A stretch of 64,000 bases of DNA, from the NCBI GenBank assembly GCA_963969495.1, contig OZ018328.1, positions 4,455,886-4,519,885 of the forward strand. Reading direction: 5' to 3'. Each line of letters begins with the position of its first letter. Positions within the stretch are counted from its first letter, which is position 1. The stretch is from Ceratothoa steindachneri (taxonomy: Eukaryota > Arthropoda > Malacostraca > Isopoda > Cymothoidae). Both the position numbers and the translations under genes were made by a program. Positions 39,854 through 51,440 of the stretch are shown here, one piece after another. The notes under the pieces are model-generated. The model saw only the letters and a program-made list of their open reading frames with translations. It did not search any database and was not told the DNA's origin.

Positions 39854-40670
39854 AAAAATGTCAGTTTTACTCATCCTCACCGCATCAAGAATGGCTTAAG
39901 GTGGACTCGATACATAACACCAAACTGCCTCTCGCGGTTGGTTCCTTGCGCACATTCATTGAGGATCTGCCTGCCTCTGCCCCTTTCTCTGCACCGTACA
40001 CAGTGCATTATACGTTTTTTTACGTGCTGGTTCGGCGTCACTGGGGTCTACAAGGCGTTCTGACTCCTCTCTGGACATTGTAACATCCACACACCCTGGT
40101 TCGCGGTATCCGTGCGCCCCTGGGCAACCCGACATGTAGAGATTGGCAGGAATTTATAGCGCCAAAGAGTCACAAGCACTAGGCGTCCAGCCCAGCATTT
40201 CTCTCTTCCTCACACTAACTACATGACAGTAATCTGGTCAACCCTCTGGATGCCTGGTAAAGAAGATTGAAATCAGTTGTTGTGAACTTAGTTTCTCGCC
40301 ATTGCACTTCGACTGTTTCCTTCAGCCTAGCCCCCAATATATCGGCAGTTTTCGTCCCTTTCTGTCGTCTCCCAATTGGGCACACCACCATTTGATGGAG
40401 CGTTCCCCTCCACTTTAATTTGACTCTCAAGTCCTACAAATTCCGCTGTACATTCTTTTTGACCGTCTCAGTGCGGGCGATCTTCGCGCAGCACCTTAAC
40501 TGTCCAGCTGGGCCTCTCACCAACGTTCTACTTTTTCTTGTTTTATTTATTTTTTTTTTTAGATTGTTTTTGTTTCTTTTTAATATAACAATTTATAGGC
40601 TGATATTTTTTAGACTTGTGCCCATGTAGGCATTCGCCAGGATGCCCCCTCCTCTTAAATAAATTTTGTG
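39854..40670 (+). mobile_element. M: old 3' fragment of an I/Nimb-like LINE
   Basis: Degraded equivalent of the RT end, RNase H and 3' UTR of H-2/K (for example gtggactcgatacataacac at 39901 matches the K segment coding VDSIHHTG). No long frame. It directly follows the A-rich tail of H-2 in the same orientation and is more diverged, so H-2 landed next to, or inside, an older relative. Confidence 0.6.
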
Positions 40671-41006
40671 TAGACAATGTGCCGTGTGATTCACTTCCGA
40701 TGCGGACCTCCATAGTATATAGTTGTTTAAATTCTTGTTTGTATCCTAGAGGCTTCCTCCTGGTAGGTAACATGCCTGTCTTCTGTTATTGTGGGGGTTG
40801 GGATGATCGCCATGAGTTTTTATAGCCATGTGGTCATCCTATACCTCATTACCTGCTTGCGGAAGCATCATGTATTGAATTTGAAGCTAAAATGGGGAAG
40901 GGAGGAATAGTAAAATTGAGTTGAAATTCACCTGATGTCTTAATGTAGGCATTATTTTGAGAAATAATATATTTGTTTGTAGATCGAATTTGCGCCTTTA
41001 CACCTC
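40671..41006 (+). other. Upstream of zinc-finger array; possible splice acceptor
   Basis: AT-rich. ttgtttgtag ending near 40982 would be a reasonable 3' splice site before the zinc-finger exon. No other coding sequence seen. Confidence 0.3.
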
Positions 41007-42883
41007 ATGGCCAATGGCTTGTCGCAATTTAACTCAGAAGTGCTTATGCGTGACGGAAAAAAGAAGTTTGAGAAGAAAAAAACTATTGAGCATTTCAAAT
41101 GCTGTTCTTGTCCTTATCAATTAGCTCGAATGGTAGAGCTTCAGAGACATCAAAGAATCCACACAGGTGAAAGCCTTTCAAATGTAGCACATGTCCCTAT
41201 AAAGCAGCGCAAATGGGGAATCTTAAGCAACATGAAAGAACACACACTGGTGAAAAGCCTTTCAAATGCATTTCCTGCTTTTATAAACCATCAAATATGG
41301 CGAGTGTTCAGAAACATCACAGAACCCACACGGGTGAAAAGCCTTTCAAATGCAGTTACTGTCCGTATCAATCAGTGGATATGTTAAGCAACATGAAAGA
41401 ACACACACAGGTGAAAAACCTTTCCAATGCAGTATCTGCTCCTATAAAGTAGCACAAATGGGGAATCTTAAGGAACACCAAAGGACTCACACAGGAGAAA
41501 AGCCTTTCAAATGTAGTATTTGTCCTTATAAAGCTGCCCAGATTGGAAGTCTTCGGTCACATGAGAAAACACACAACAGTCAAAAGCTTTTCAAATGCAG
41601 TTACTGCACCTATAAAGCACCCCTTATAGGGAGTCTTCGTTCACATGAAAGAACCTATACCGGTGAAAAGCCTTTGAAATGCGGTTCATGTCCTTACAAA
41701 GCTGCACATATGGCGAGTCTTAATAAACATCAACGAACCCACACTGGTGAAAAGCCTTTCAAATACAGTATCTGTCCCTATAAAGCCTCACAAATTGGAA
41801 GTCTTCAGAAATATCAAAGCACCTACACTGGTGAAAAGCCCTTCAAATGCAGTAACTGCCCCTATAAAGCAGCACAATTGGAGAATCTTCAGAAACATCA
41901 AACAACTCGTGCACAGAAAAAGCCTTTCAAATGCAGGTCATGTTGCTATACAACAGTATATGTAGGGAGTCTTCAGTCACACGAGAGAACCCATTCCGAT
42001 TAAAAACTTTTCAAATGCAGTTTCCTCCCTCTATAAAGCAGCACTTATAGGAAGTCTTCGGTCCCATGAAAGAATTAACACCGGTAAAAAGCCTTTCAAA
42101 TGCAGTTCCTTCCCTATAAAGTAGCGCATATAGGGAGTCTTCGGTCTCATGAAAGAACCCACACCGGTGAAAAGCCTTTCAAATGCAGTTCCTGCCCTTA
42201 TGAATCAGGAGAGAGGGGGGATCGTAACCAACATGGAAGAACTCACACTGGTGAAAAGTCTTTCAAATGCAAAGCAAAATGGAAGTCTTCAGAAGCATTT
42301 AAAAACCCACACGGCCGGAAATCCTTTTACATGCAGTTCCTCTTCCTCTCAAGCATCACAAATATGGGATGTAAAGAAACATGAAATTACCCACACAAAT
42401 GAAAAGCCTTCCAAATGTAATTCTTGTTCCTATCAATCATTAGATAGGGGGAATCTTAAACAACACGAAAGAATACACACTGGTAAAGAGCCTTTCAAAT
42501 GCAGTTACTGTCCCTATCAATCAGCTAATAAGGGGAATGTTAATCAACATGAAAGAACCCAAACTGATGAAAAGCCTTTCAAATGCATTATCTGTCCCTA
42601 TAAATTAGCACAAGTGGGGAGTCTTAAGAAACATCAAATAATCCACACAGCAGAAAAGGCTTTCAAATGCAATTATTGTCCATATCAATCAGTTGATAAG
42701 GAAAATGTTAAGAAACATGAAAGAACCCACACTGGTGAAAAGCAGCGCAAAGGAGAAGTCTGCAGAAACATCAAAAAACCCACATGGGTCACTCATACTC
42801 AGCCCAACACATCCCAAGTGTGTGTGAGGAGACCGATGGCACAACCTTTTCTTACCAACATTCGGATGGATCAAACCTCATAA
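41007..42883 (+). pseudogene. C2H2 zinc-finger array (about 20 fingers), frame-broken
   Basis: About 20 tandem units of the form CSxCPYKAAQxGSLRSHERTH joined by TGEKPFKC-type linkers, starting with HFKCCSCPYQLARMVEL. The only N-terminal part before the fingers is a short Lys-rich segment from the ATG at 41007. The frame breaks near 41168 (one A lost in a linker), near 41380, at a TAA (42001-42003), near 42100 and near 42270; finger 9 has lost its first Cys and others their last His. The CPYK/CPYQ wording is of the kind seen in multi-copy arthropod zinc-finger proteins. It could have been a DNA-binding regulator; now likely a pseudogene or an assembly-damaged exon. Confidence 0.85.
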
Positions 42884-43740
42884 TGGTTCCACAAACCCAA
42901 CCATTTGCTCCTTCAGTCCCTGCCTCAGAGCGACTATAGGGGTAAGCTGTGTAGCCTCTTTGGGAGTGGCTTGTTTACCAAGGATGATTTTTCACCGTTG
43001 TTTTGGCACTACTACTGGGTTGCCCGATGGGATTCTTGTTTCGGCTTGGTGGCTACTGCTATGATTCTGCACGGGCTCAAAAAGATAGTGTTCTCTTTCC
43101 TGATTTTATGGCTGGGTAAAGGTGATAAGGGTTTTCCTCAAAGGTAAAGAAATCTTGAGCTGGATTCAGAATTCTTCATTCAGTGGGAACCTGGGAGGTC
43201 TTAGATGTCTCATTTTGATTTAAGTTTTCTTGCACCTTCCAATTTTACTATTTAATAGTATATAAATAGAATTAATTTTTCTACATTTAATGAGTTTCAA
43301 TAATATTAAATTTATTCATTTTACTGACATTAATTTAATTTACAATATTTTACATTATTGTTGAATCCCACAATTGTTATATTATTACACAGCAATTTAA
43401 TCAGCTTCAAAAAGTTTTTCTAATTGTATTTGTTTAAACTTAATGGCCTCAATTGAGTTTTTTTAATATATTAAAATAGAAGCTTTCTGGTGATTAATTC
43501 ATAGTTCCATATATATTAATCTTATGAGAAACAAAACAAATCCAGTATATTGTTTTCTTATAAGGTTAAAAGCATTTGATGACTGTTAAATAATTAATTA
43601 GAGTACACGGTGGGGTTTGGAACAAATAGTTGCTAAATGCCACCATACCTCTGCATTTCAGTTTTCTCAATAGAAATGCCCTTTTTATCATCGATCAAAC
43701 CTGATTTATATCAAATATTTATATTGTTATAGAATAACCC
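42884..43740. other. No gene recognised (AT-rich)
   Basis: 43200-43740 is strongly AT-rich with no repeat unit I could define. The beginning may be the 3' UTR of the zinc-finger gene. Confidence 0.4.
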
Positions 43741-44990
43741 TGACATATACCTCACTTCTACCCAATAGGCGTGGTCGTTCTAGGTCAACGCGTGACCTTG
43801 ATTCTACTTGTCACGACAGAGATGGGGAATAGAAGTGAGGGAAGAGTGAGGACAAGTGCGAAGGATTTTAACTTCCAAAGATTGAGTGTAGTTGGCCGAT
43901 ATTAACTAATGATGGCTCCGGCTATGAGGCATATGAAAAAGTAGGTACAAAAATAAACTTTAATATATACACGGTGTAAGGGCGACAAAGTTCGGCGCCC
44001 CATATGAAGTTATTTTCTCGTCTCTGAGCTCTGCACCGTTGGTCGACGCCCCGCGCGCGCGCTCGATAGTTATTCCAGAAAACTGGCGCGCGCATGAGGC
44101 TATTACGTCACGTCCACCCGTTTAAAAGGACGCTTCCTTCTCTCAAAAGGGAGAACCCATTCAAGTCCGTCCTGCCAGGACCCTTGCCTTATCTCCTGCC
44201 AGTTTTGACGCTGACCTTCCAACCTGCTGTACATGTGCTGCTAATCTTGGACGTTTGACAGTTCTCCATTGGGAAGTCTGAAAACCGTGGGCTCATTTTG
44301 GCTCTCCCAACCCCCTACCCTTGTTGTCACACCACCACCTTCCGCTTTTGGAGATTCATCACTCAAGATTATCCCTGTGGGGTACGCCGGTTCTTCTGCC
44401 GTCCCGCCATTGGATTCGTCCTCCGTTGGATTACCATCATCCGAGGTGTCCCTCCACTGCTTCAGTATCGGGTACTTTGGAATAGTTCTTTCATCTTGCG
44501 CCCTTACTAGGCCTGCGAGTTAGTCTCGAGTCTCCCTCCGCATCGTGGGAAAGGGCGTAAGACGGGGGGGGTGGCGTTATTCCGTGTGTGCCTCGTACTC
44601 GAGAAGTGAAGCCTATTCTTTCCCGCTTTCTTTATACGACGTAAATTCTTTGTAAGCGTCCTCCCCACTTTTATATAACGACTTGGGTCGTTTGTGGCCG
44701 AAGTGACATTGATTTGTTATAAATCTTATTTTTGTATTTGTAACCAAGAATTTCCTCTCATTAAATTATTAGGTTAGAATTTTTCTTGTTTCTTTTTTTT
44801 CCTCACTGATACTCTAAGACCCACCTGGTAACCAACCGTAGCCTAGTGGCGCGACCTTTTGTCTGCCTCGAAGTGAACTTGGTTTTCCTTCTGAATAAAT
44901 ATTCTGGCGACCTTGTTAGTTTGTGAAAGTTTTAAAAGGTCCATGTGAACTGGGTTCCGCGTTTGCCTTTACACACGGTAATGCACAAAT
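43741..44990 (+). other. LTR-like or regulatory-like block, no coding support
   Basis: Sharp rise in GC around 43980-44120, with CG-alternating tracts (ccgcgcgcgcgctcg and ggcgcgcgcatg), then gtttaaaaggacgc (TATA-like), a C/T-rich stretch and AT-rich sequence with attaaa/aataaa signals near 44760 and 44890. This layout (promoter, transcribed leader, polyadenylation signal) is what a solo LTR would show, but I found no TG...CA ends, target duplication or second copy. Confidence 0.25.
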
Positions 44991-45797
44991 AGATTAAATG
45001 AAATAATGGCAATAGATAATCTATGTATCCAAGGACCAAACGTATCAGCACTACTCAGTGCGAGCTCTACAGCGGGTGTGGAGAGGTGATAAGAGCCTCT
45101 ATACAAACACACACAGGGAGAACTGGCCGGAATAGCCACAGATGATTCGTCTTCGCCTGGCTTGGGTTCGAGGCTTTAAGAGATGAAACGGGGCATCGGC
45201 TGGTTATTCATGTGGCTTTAACCACGGGAAGCTCAACCTCGAGTAGTAATACTAGCTGGAGGGAGTATTCGTGCCAAACGGAATGTACCGAAACCAAGGA
45301 ACCCGTAAGGGACACGGTGATTTGCTCTCCTGGCCGCTGTGCTGACGGGATTCAGCGCCCCGTCTGGACCCAGCATGGGTCCAGACCCCTACTTAGTCTT
45401 CTGTACAAATTCTCTTTCACCCCGCATCGTCCTTCCATCTACGTTTGTTTGTCGATCTCGGTGTATCAGAGCTGTCTGTCAGGGGGCGTGACCCTTTAGC
45501 TGGCACTGCCTTTGTTGGTAGATGGTTGCCTGAGCCGCCGTGGCGCTCTTGGGATCTTTGCTTCACCAACCAGTAAATTTCTGAGGCTGGTCGGCCATTT
45601 TTAAAACGATGGTTGGGTCAGGGGTCGACGTGCTTACCCTCCTGGTTGGATCGGCGCTCCGAGTAGGTGTCTCGACGGTAGACAGTGACTGCGCTGCACA
45701 AGTTCGCACCCCCTCTTATACTCTACTTCATATGGGTAATAATAAAAAAAAATCTCTCCGGTTCTCGTACTACGCCTGTCAATAAGTCCTCTTTTCC
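44991..45797 (+). other. 5' UTR region of element J, with one 163-bp-type monomer
   Basis: gatttgctctcctggccgct at 45319 begins sequence matching the monomers at 36380 and 36543 (about 80 percent over the first 70 bp by eye). The rest is non-coding and leads into ORF1 of J. Confidence 0.55.
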
Positions 45798-47503
45798 GTG
45801 CTTGTTAGATCCCTTTGCAGAAGAGAGAGAGATCCTGATTTTGACTATCCTCATTTCCTGGTGCTGAATTCCAGTTCCCGGTCCCCGCTTTCTAAATTGG
45901 ACGTGTTTGATTTGAATGATGAGTTTGAATCCCGTTGTGGTACGCCCCGTCGTATGTGGGCCCGTGGTAGTGGCGATTTAGTGGTTGAGGTATCTTCGCG
46001 AAAGCAGTGTGGTGCTGTGCGGAATTTGTTCTCCATTTCGGAGGTCCCAGTTTGGGTTGTGCCCCACCCTCGCCTTAATTTCGTTAAGGGAGTGATTCGC
46101 TCCAACGAATTATTGCAATATGATGATTCGAGACTAAAAGATAAACTTTCGTCCCAGAGGGTTATGGAAGTTTATAAGGTTTCTAAGTTTGTTGGTTCCG
46201 CTAAGGTTCCTACGAGTACGCTCATCGTTACCTTTGAGCGTCCGGATCTGCCCCAGTTTGTTCGTGCTGGTTGTCCCCGTGTCCCGTTATGTCGAGCTCC
46301 CCAGACGTTGTTTTAATTTCCATCAGTTTGGCCATATGAGCAGCAATTGTAGGCAGGCTCGTCGCTGTGTGGCCTGTGCGTTGGTGTATCAATGCTCCTC
46401 TTGTTGGAATCATGAATGTTGCGCAAATTGTGGAGGTTGCCATAGCGTGGCTTCGCGTTTTTGTCCCGTAATCCTTTTTGAGAAGGAGGGCCTGCCTCTT
46501 CGGGACTCCCTCAGGCTGGACTTCCGTAAGGCCCGCCGTAGGGTACGGGCGCAGCTCGACTCCCTCTGGCCGCCTCTTCTCTGACGTTCTTTGGGATGCG
46601 GCGTCCCGCCGTCCTCCCCCCGGTCGTCCCACACCTTTGTCTTATCGCGGTCCCTCTGTTGCCCCCCCCCCTGCATTTGGTTCCTTCGTTGCGCCCTCTC
46701 CTTTGTCATTGGTCTCTTTTCGTGTTCCTCACTCTGTCGCGAACCGTGAGACCGACCGAGCTGAGACGCTGGAGGATATCCGGCAGTTCCTCCAGACGTA
46801 TGCTCCTGCTGCTCCTCCCGTTCCTTTGCCTCAGCGCAAACGGAAGGGTTCCTCCTCACCCCGTTCGGAGTCCAAGCGCGCTGCCTCTGATAAGGCTGCT
46901 TTGGCCACCGAGTCGGTTGTTGAGGCGTCCTCGGTTTTGATGTCTTCTCCCCGGTCTTCGCTGGCCGCCCCCGTTGGCATTACCGATGTCATTGTAAGGG
47001 CGGAAGTTCACCCGGTTCCGTCCTTATTGCCTCCTACCCCGGTCCTTTCTTCCTTGCCCCTTACCTCTGTGCAGTCTTCTGTGTCTCCTACCCCAGTTTC
47101 GTCTCCCTTGCCTCCTACCCCTGTTCCTTCATCTCCCTCTGAACTGTTCCCTCACCCTCTGGCCCTGCTCCTTCCTCTCCATCTGATCCAATTCCCTCCT
47201 TACACTCTGACCCTGTTCCCTTCTCACCCTCTGTCCACGTTCCGCCTTCTGTTCCATCTTCTTCGCATCTTAGTTCTCGTCCGTCTCTGATCGATCCTCC
47301 TTTCCCTCCGGGCCATGAGCCCCCCACGTTAGAGGTTCGGTCCGGCTCTCAGCTGTCGTCTCCCGCCGTTCACGCTACTAAGTTCGTGCCGGGTTCATCC
47401 CCGGCTCGTCGCAATTTATCGCTTGCCCCTTCTGGGCCTTCTAGTAGTCGGGAACCTTCGACGGTCTCCGTCACTAGAATACCGACGTTGGTGTCGAGAC
47501 GAT
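45798..47503 (+). pseudogene. Element J ORF1: gag-like with zinc knuckles and Pro/Ser-rich tail
   Basis: An RNA-binding region (HPRLNFVKGVIRSNELLQY, LIVTFERPDLPQFVRAG) ends in a frameshift near 46285. Next come zinc knuckles RRCFNFHQFGHMSSNC (second Cys replaced by Phe), CVACALVYQCSSC and CANCGGCHSVASRFC, then a stop at 46582-46584. After a frame change, a long Pro/Ser/Val-rich tail with repeated PTPVSS-type units (about 47020-47140) and a basic patch (QRKRKGSSSP) follow. The last frame ends at TAA/TAA near 47503-47506, 4 bp before ORF2. Confidence 0.75.
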
Positions 47504-47507
47504 AATA

Positions 47508-48560
47508 ATGTCTGTCATTCTACAGTGGAATTGTCAAGGGGTCCTCCCCAAGTGGGAGGAACTCCAGCTCTTGCTTTCTAGCGTTTGGCCCTCGGTGGTC
47601 TGTTTGCAAGAAAATAAGCTTGGGGCTCGCCCCTTCCCGGCACTTCCGAATTTCCGGGTGTTTAATTCCCCCCCCCCCCGGCCAGGGGCATGTCCCATGG
47701 CGGTGCTTCGCTTTTAATTTCCTCTTCACTATTCTCTGCGCCACTTCCCGTCCGCACTACCTTGTAGGCTGTTGCTGCGAGGGTTTTTACTTCCAAGCTT
47801 CTAACCGTTTGTTCTGTATACATGCCCCGGATTTTAGTTTGAGTCGGTCTTACCTTTTAGAGCTCACAAGTCAGTTACCTACCCCGTTTTTATTACTTGG
47901 TGATTTTAATGCTCGACACCCATCTTGGGGTGATACTGCCCGTAATCCCCGGGGCGGAGTGGTTGAGTCCCTCTTATTATCCGATTCCCTTTGTCTTCTA
48001 AATTCCGGCGACTTTACTTCTTACCATGTTCAAACGGTTTCGTTTAGTGCTGTAGACTTGTCCTTATGTTCGCTCGACTGTTTCATCGACTTCCCGTGGT
48101 CGATTCGGGACGACCTTTTCGGGAGTGATCACTTCCTGATAGTCCTGTCGGCCGCATTTTCTGGCCCGTACCTTTCCCCCCCCTCCTCGTTGGAATCGGC
48201 TGCGAGCAAATTGGGTTAGGTTCCATGAGGCTTCCGTTATTGATGTCTCCCGGGTTTCCTTCGATACCGTAGATTCAAGCAGTCTCATATTTTACTAATA
48301 TTTTAGAGGCTGCTGAACGCTTTGTTCCGCGTAGGTGCCCTGTTGTGGGCGCTCTGCCGTCCCCAGGTGCTAGAAGGATTGCGCGTCGGCTATTTCTGCC
48401 TATCAGTTGTCCCATTCCCGTTATAGGCGGAACCCGACCGTTTCGGATAGGGTAGATCAGAACCGGGCTCGTGCCATCCGCCAAAGGACCCTCCGTCGTG
48501 CCCTCGGGAGTCTTGGTGCTGATACATATCTTCCATTTCTTCGTCCACGCCACTGACTCG
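47508..48560 (+). pseudogene. Element J ORF2: endonuclease domain
   Basis: ATG at 47508: MSVILQWNCQGVLPKWEEL (Asn), VVCLQENKLG (Glu). A frame change at a run of C residues (47668 on) leads to SHGGASLLISSSLFSAPL, then FLLLGDFNARHPSWGD (Asp, Asn; frame 47620-48219) and FGSDHFLIVL (Asp-His). Catalytic motifs are all readable, but three frames are needed. The linker follows to 48560 in broken frames. Confidence 0.8.
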
Positions 48561-49934
48561 GGTTTGGAAGCGGGTCAATAAAATCCGTGGTCGCTACGCT
48601 GGTCATGCCATCCCCACTCTGGACATCAGAGGCTCGCTTGTGTCCGATGGCCGGTTGGTCAGCGAAGCTCTGGCTGACCATTTTGCTTCGTTGAGTAGCG
48701 CTGGTAGCTATCCTCGACGGTTTCTCGATCATAAGGTCACCATAGAATCTCGCCTTCTAGATTGTACCACGTGTGCCCCCTACTATTATAATGCTCTCTT
48801 TTCCGTCTATGAGCTGCGGGATGCTTTGTCTCACTGTGGCTCCACCTATCCCGGTGATGATTGTATCCACTACGACTTTCTCCGTCGTCTCCATGATTAC
48901 TTGGAGTTATTTTTGGTTGACGTCTACAACCTGCTTTGGGTCGAAGGAATCTATCCGTCCTCCTGGCGTGTGGATGTTGTTCTACCCTTTCTCAAGCCCG
49001 ATAGGGAAGGTTTGGACACCAGTCACTATCGCCCGATTACTCTTATAAGCTGCCTCAGTAAGTTGTTCGAGAAGATGGTCCAAGTTCGCCTCACTTGTTT
49101 TTGGGAGTCCAACTCGCTCCTCTCTCCATTTCAGTGCGGGTTTTGCCGAGGTCGTAGTACTCTTGACCAATTCAATCGTTTGGTGACTCTGTTTTACGGG
49201 CCTTTTCTTCCAGGCATCAGGTGTTAGCGGTGTTCTTCGACATTGAGAAGGCCTACGATACCACCTGGAGATATGGTGTTTTACGTGAGTTATATGATTG
49301 GGGTATGAGGGGCATTTTACCGGTTTTTATTCAAGAATTTTTATCGTCCCGTAATTTTAAAGTCCGTATTAGAGATGCTTTCTCAGGCTTACGGATTCAA
49401 GAGGAGGGTGTTCCCCAAGGGTGTGTTTTAAGTGTGACATGTTTCGCCTTTGCCATTAATAGTCTGGTATCCAGTCTTCCGGAGGGGGTTTTGGCTTCCC
49501 TCTTCGTGGATTACTTGGTGTTGTTTTGTTCATCTCCCCGCTTGCCCTCTGCTGCCCGTCGATTACAGCTGGCAATTGATGCCGTGTCGGGTCGTGCTGC
49601 TTCAAAGGGTTTCCGTTTTCCGATCACCAAAACGAAGGCCATGCATTTTTATCGGGGCCGTGGTGCACCTCCCCTCTTCTTGGATTGCATGGCGATTGAA
49701 TATGTCCCCGTTTTTAAGTTCTTGGGTTTAACGCTTGATAGCAAGCTCACTTGGGTACCCCATTTGCGTTGCTTAAGCGCGTCCTGTTCGAAGGCTATGG
49801 ATTTGTTTAGGGTTTTATCCCACACCACCTGGGGTGGTGATAGGCGCACCTTGATGTTGCTTTATTCGGCACTTGTCCATCCCGGCTGGACTACGGTTGC
49901 CAGGTGTATTCTTCAGCGTCTCCTTCAGCTTTGA
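48561..49934 (+). pseudogene. Element J ORF2: reverse transcriptase
   Basis: Frame 48640-49227: LADHFASLSS, SHYRPITLISCLSKLFEKM, FQCGFCRGRSTLDQFNRL. A frameshift near 49215 leads to VFFDIEKAYDTTWRYGVL (motif A), RIQEEGVPQGCVLSVTCF and LASLFVDYLVLFCSS, where the second Asp of the FVDD motif is Tyr. Then KTKAMHF, FKFLGLTLDSKLTW and a thumb region. The Asp-to-Tyr change destroys polymerase activity. Confidence 0.85.
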
Positions 49935-51168
49935 AGATACTTGATCCTGTTCGTTCGCTTCGGGCCCGTCTTAGTAGTGGAGCCTTTCGCACCTCGCCTA
50001 TCCCTAGCCTCTTTGTTGATGGTGGTGTGCTTTCCTTGCGATACCACTGGCTGCAGGTGTGCCTACGATTTCTGTTTCGTGTTCAGCAATACCCTTCATC
50101 TCCAGTCCATGAGTGCATTTTTTCCCCATCCTCTTCGGCATCTTTTGATCGGCGGCACTCTCTACCCTGGCCTCTGGGGCTCCGGTTTGGGGACCATCTC
50201 TCCTTCCTGGGTGTTCCCCGAGGTGTTGGCCCTCCCATTCCCGCCGGCTCCGTGTTGGGGCGTCCGCCTTTCTGAGGTCTGTACTACTTTTTGGCATTTC
50301 GAGAAAGGGTCTACAGACCCTCGTCTATTAAAATGCCTGTTTCTTGAACATACGTGTTCTCATGCTCACCAGCGTCCCATCTATACTGACTGCACGAAGT
50401 CGGACCTGGGTGCTGGGGCAGCGGAGGTGTCCTCTACGAATTCTCGTCGGTCCGCCCTCCCTCCTATAGGACCCGTTTTTACCGCAGAGTTGACAGCCAT
50501 TCTTTTAGCTTTTAATTTGATTTTATCCCTTTATTCTTCAGATTTTATTGTATTTAGCGATTCCCGGCCTGCGTTAGAGGCAGTTCTTTCTTTTACGTCC
50601 ACACATCCTTTGGTTTTACGTATTCGCTCCTGGCTTGTCAGAAATGGCTCCCGTTACACGTTGGCGTTCTGTTGGGCTCTGGCTCATGTTGGTGTCCTGG
50701 GCAACGAGGCGGCTTATCGGCTGGCCCGCTCGGCAGCCCTCGAGGTGCCGGATGCAGCCCCTGTGCCCTTTATGGATTCCTACCCCTTAATCAGGACGTA
50801 TGTCTTTGGTTTGTGGCAGAGAGAATAGGATTTATTCCCCTCTTCTAAGCTGTTCCTTATTATTCACTCTGTCCGTCCGTTCCTGGTCCTCTAGCTTTCA
50901 GCGACTCCGGTCTTGGGAGGTTGCTCTTTCCTTGTTGCGAATTGGGCACACGCGACTCACCCATGGCTATTTAGTTTCGGATGGAGGCCGAGTTGCCCCT
51001 CGTTGTCCCTTTTGCCTTGGAGAGCTGTCTGTGGCTCACATTTTAGTAGTTTGTCCCCGCCTTGCTTCTCTTCGAAATTCTTGCTTCCCTACCCTTTCTG
51101 GCGTCGCCTTCCCTGCTCGACTTCGCTTTATTTTAACAGAGGACTCCCTTCGTTCGTCCTCTCCTTAG
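49935..51168 (+). pseudogene. Element J ORF2: RNase H and zinc-type C-terminus
   Basis: Frame 49941-50828: PIYTDCTKSDLGAGAAEV (Asp), FTAELTAILLAFNLIL (Glu), FIVFSDSRPALEAVLSF (Asp), WALAHVGVLGNEAAYRLA (His/Asn-Glu). A stop at 50828, then frame 50800-51168: LLRIGHTRLTHGYLV and CPFCLGELSVAHILVVCP, a CX2C-x8-H-x4-C zinc-type end typical of R1/I-group ORF2. Ends at 51168 with a TAG. Confidence 0.82.
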
Positions 51169-51440
51169 ATTTATATCACGAAGTGCCGTTTTATCCCTTT
51201 TATATACTCTTTACATTTTTGTGTTTGTTTATTGTTTTATCTTTTATATTGTGTCCTCCCCTACCGCTGGCGCATGTCATTGTTTATTGCCCCAGCCGCC
51301 CTTGTTTTTAGAATGAGTGCTGTATGCCGTAATTTAAGTGGGTTTTTTTTTAATCCTTTGCTTTTCCCCATTTTTATTGTCTACTACACCTCTTCTGACT
51401 TTGTTCGGGCGACTCCGTTTTACCAGTGCTGCCATTAAGA

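Larger units (their letters stand above)
45798..51440 (+). mobile_element. J: near full-length I/Nimb-like LINE, frame-broken
   Basis: ORF1 45798-47503, ORF2 47508-51168 (endonuclease, RT, RNase H, CCHC-type tail), 3' UTR to about 51440. The domain order matches I-group LINEs. At least four frameshifts and an altered RT active site make it non-autonomous. Distinct subfamily from H/K/L: proteins align only in the conserved motifs. Confidence 0.85.

Noticed and set aside
46410..46859. 149-codon minus-strand open frame
   Set aside because: Shadow of the Pro/Ser- and Arg-rich ORF1 of element J; composition explains the lack of stops.
46478..47290. 270-codon frame considered as a separate gene
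   Set aside because: It is the frame-shifted Pro/Ser-rich tail of element J ORF1, not an independent gene.
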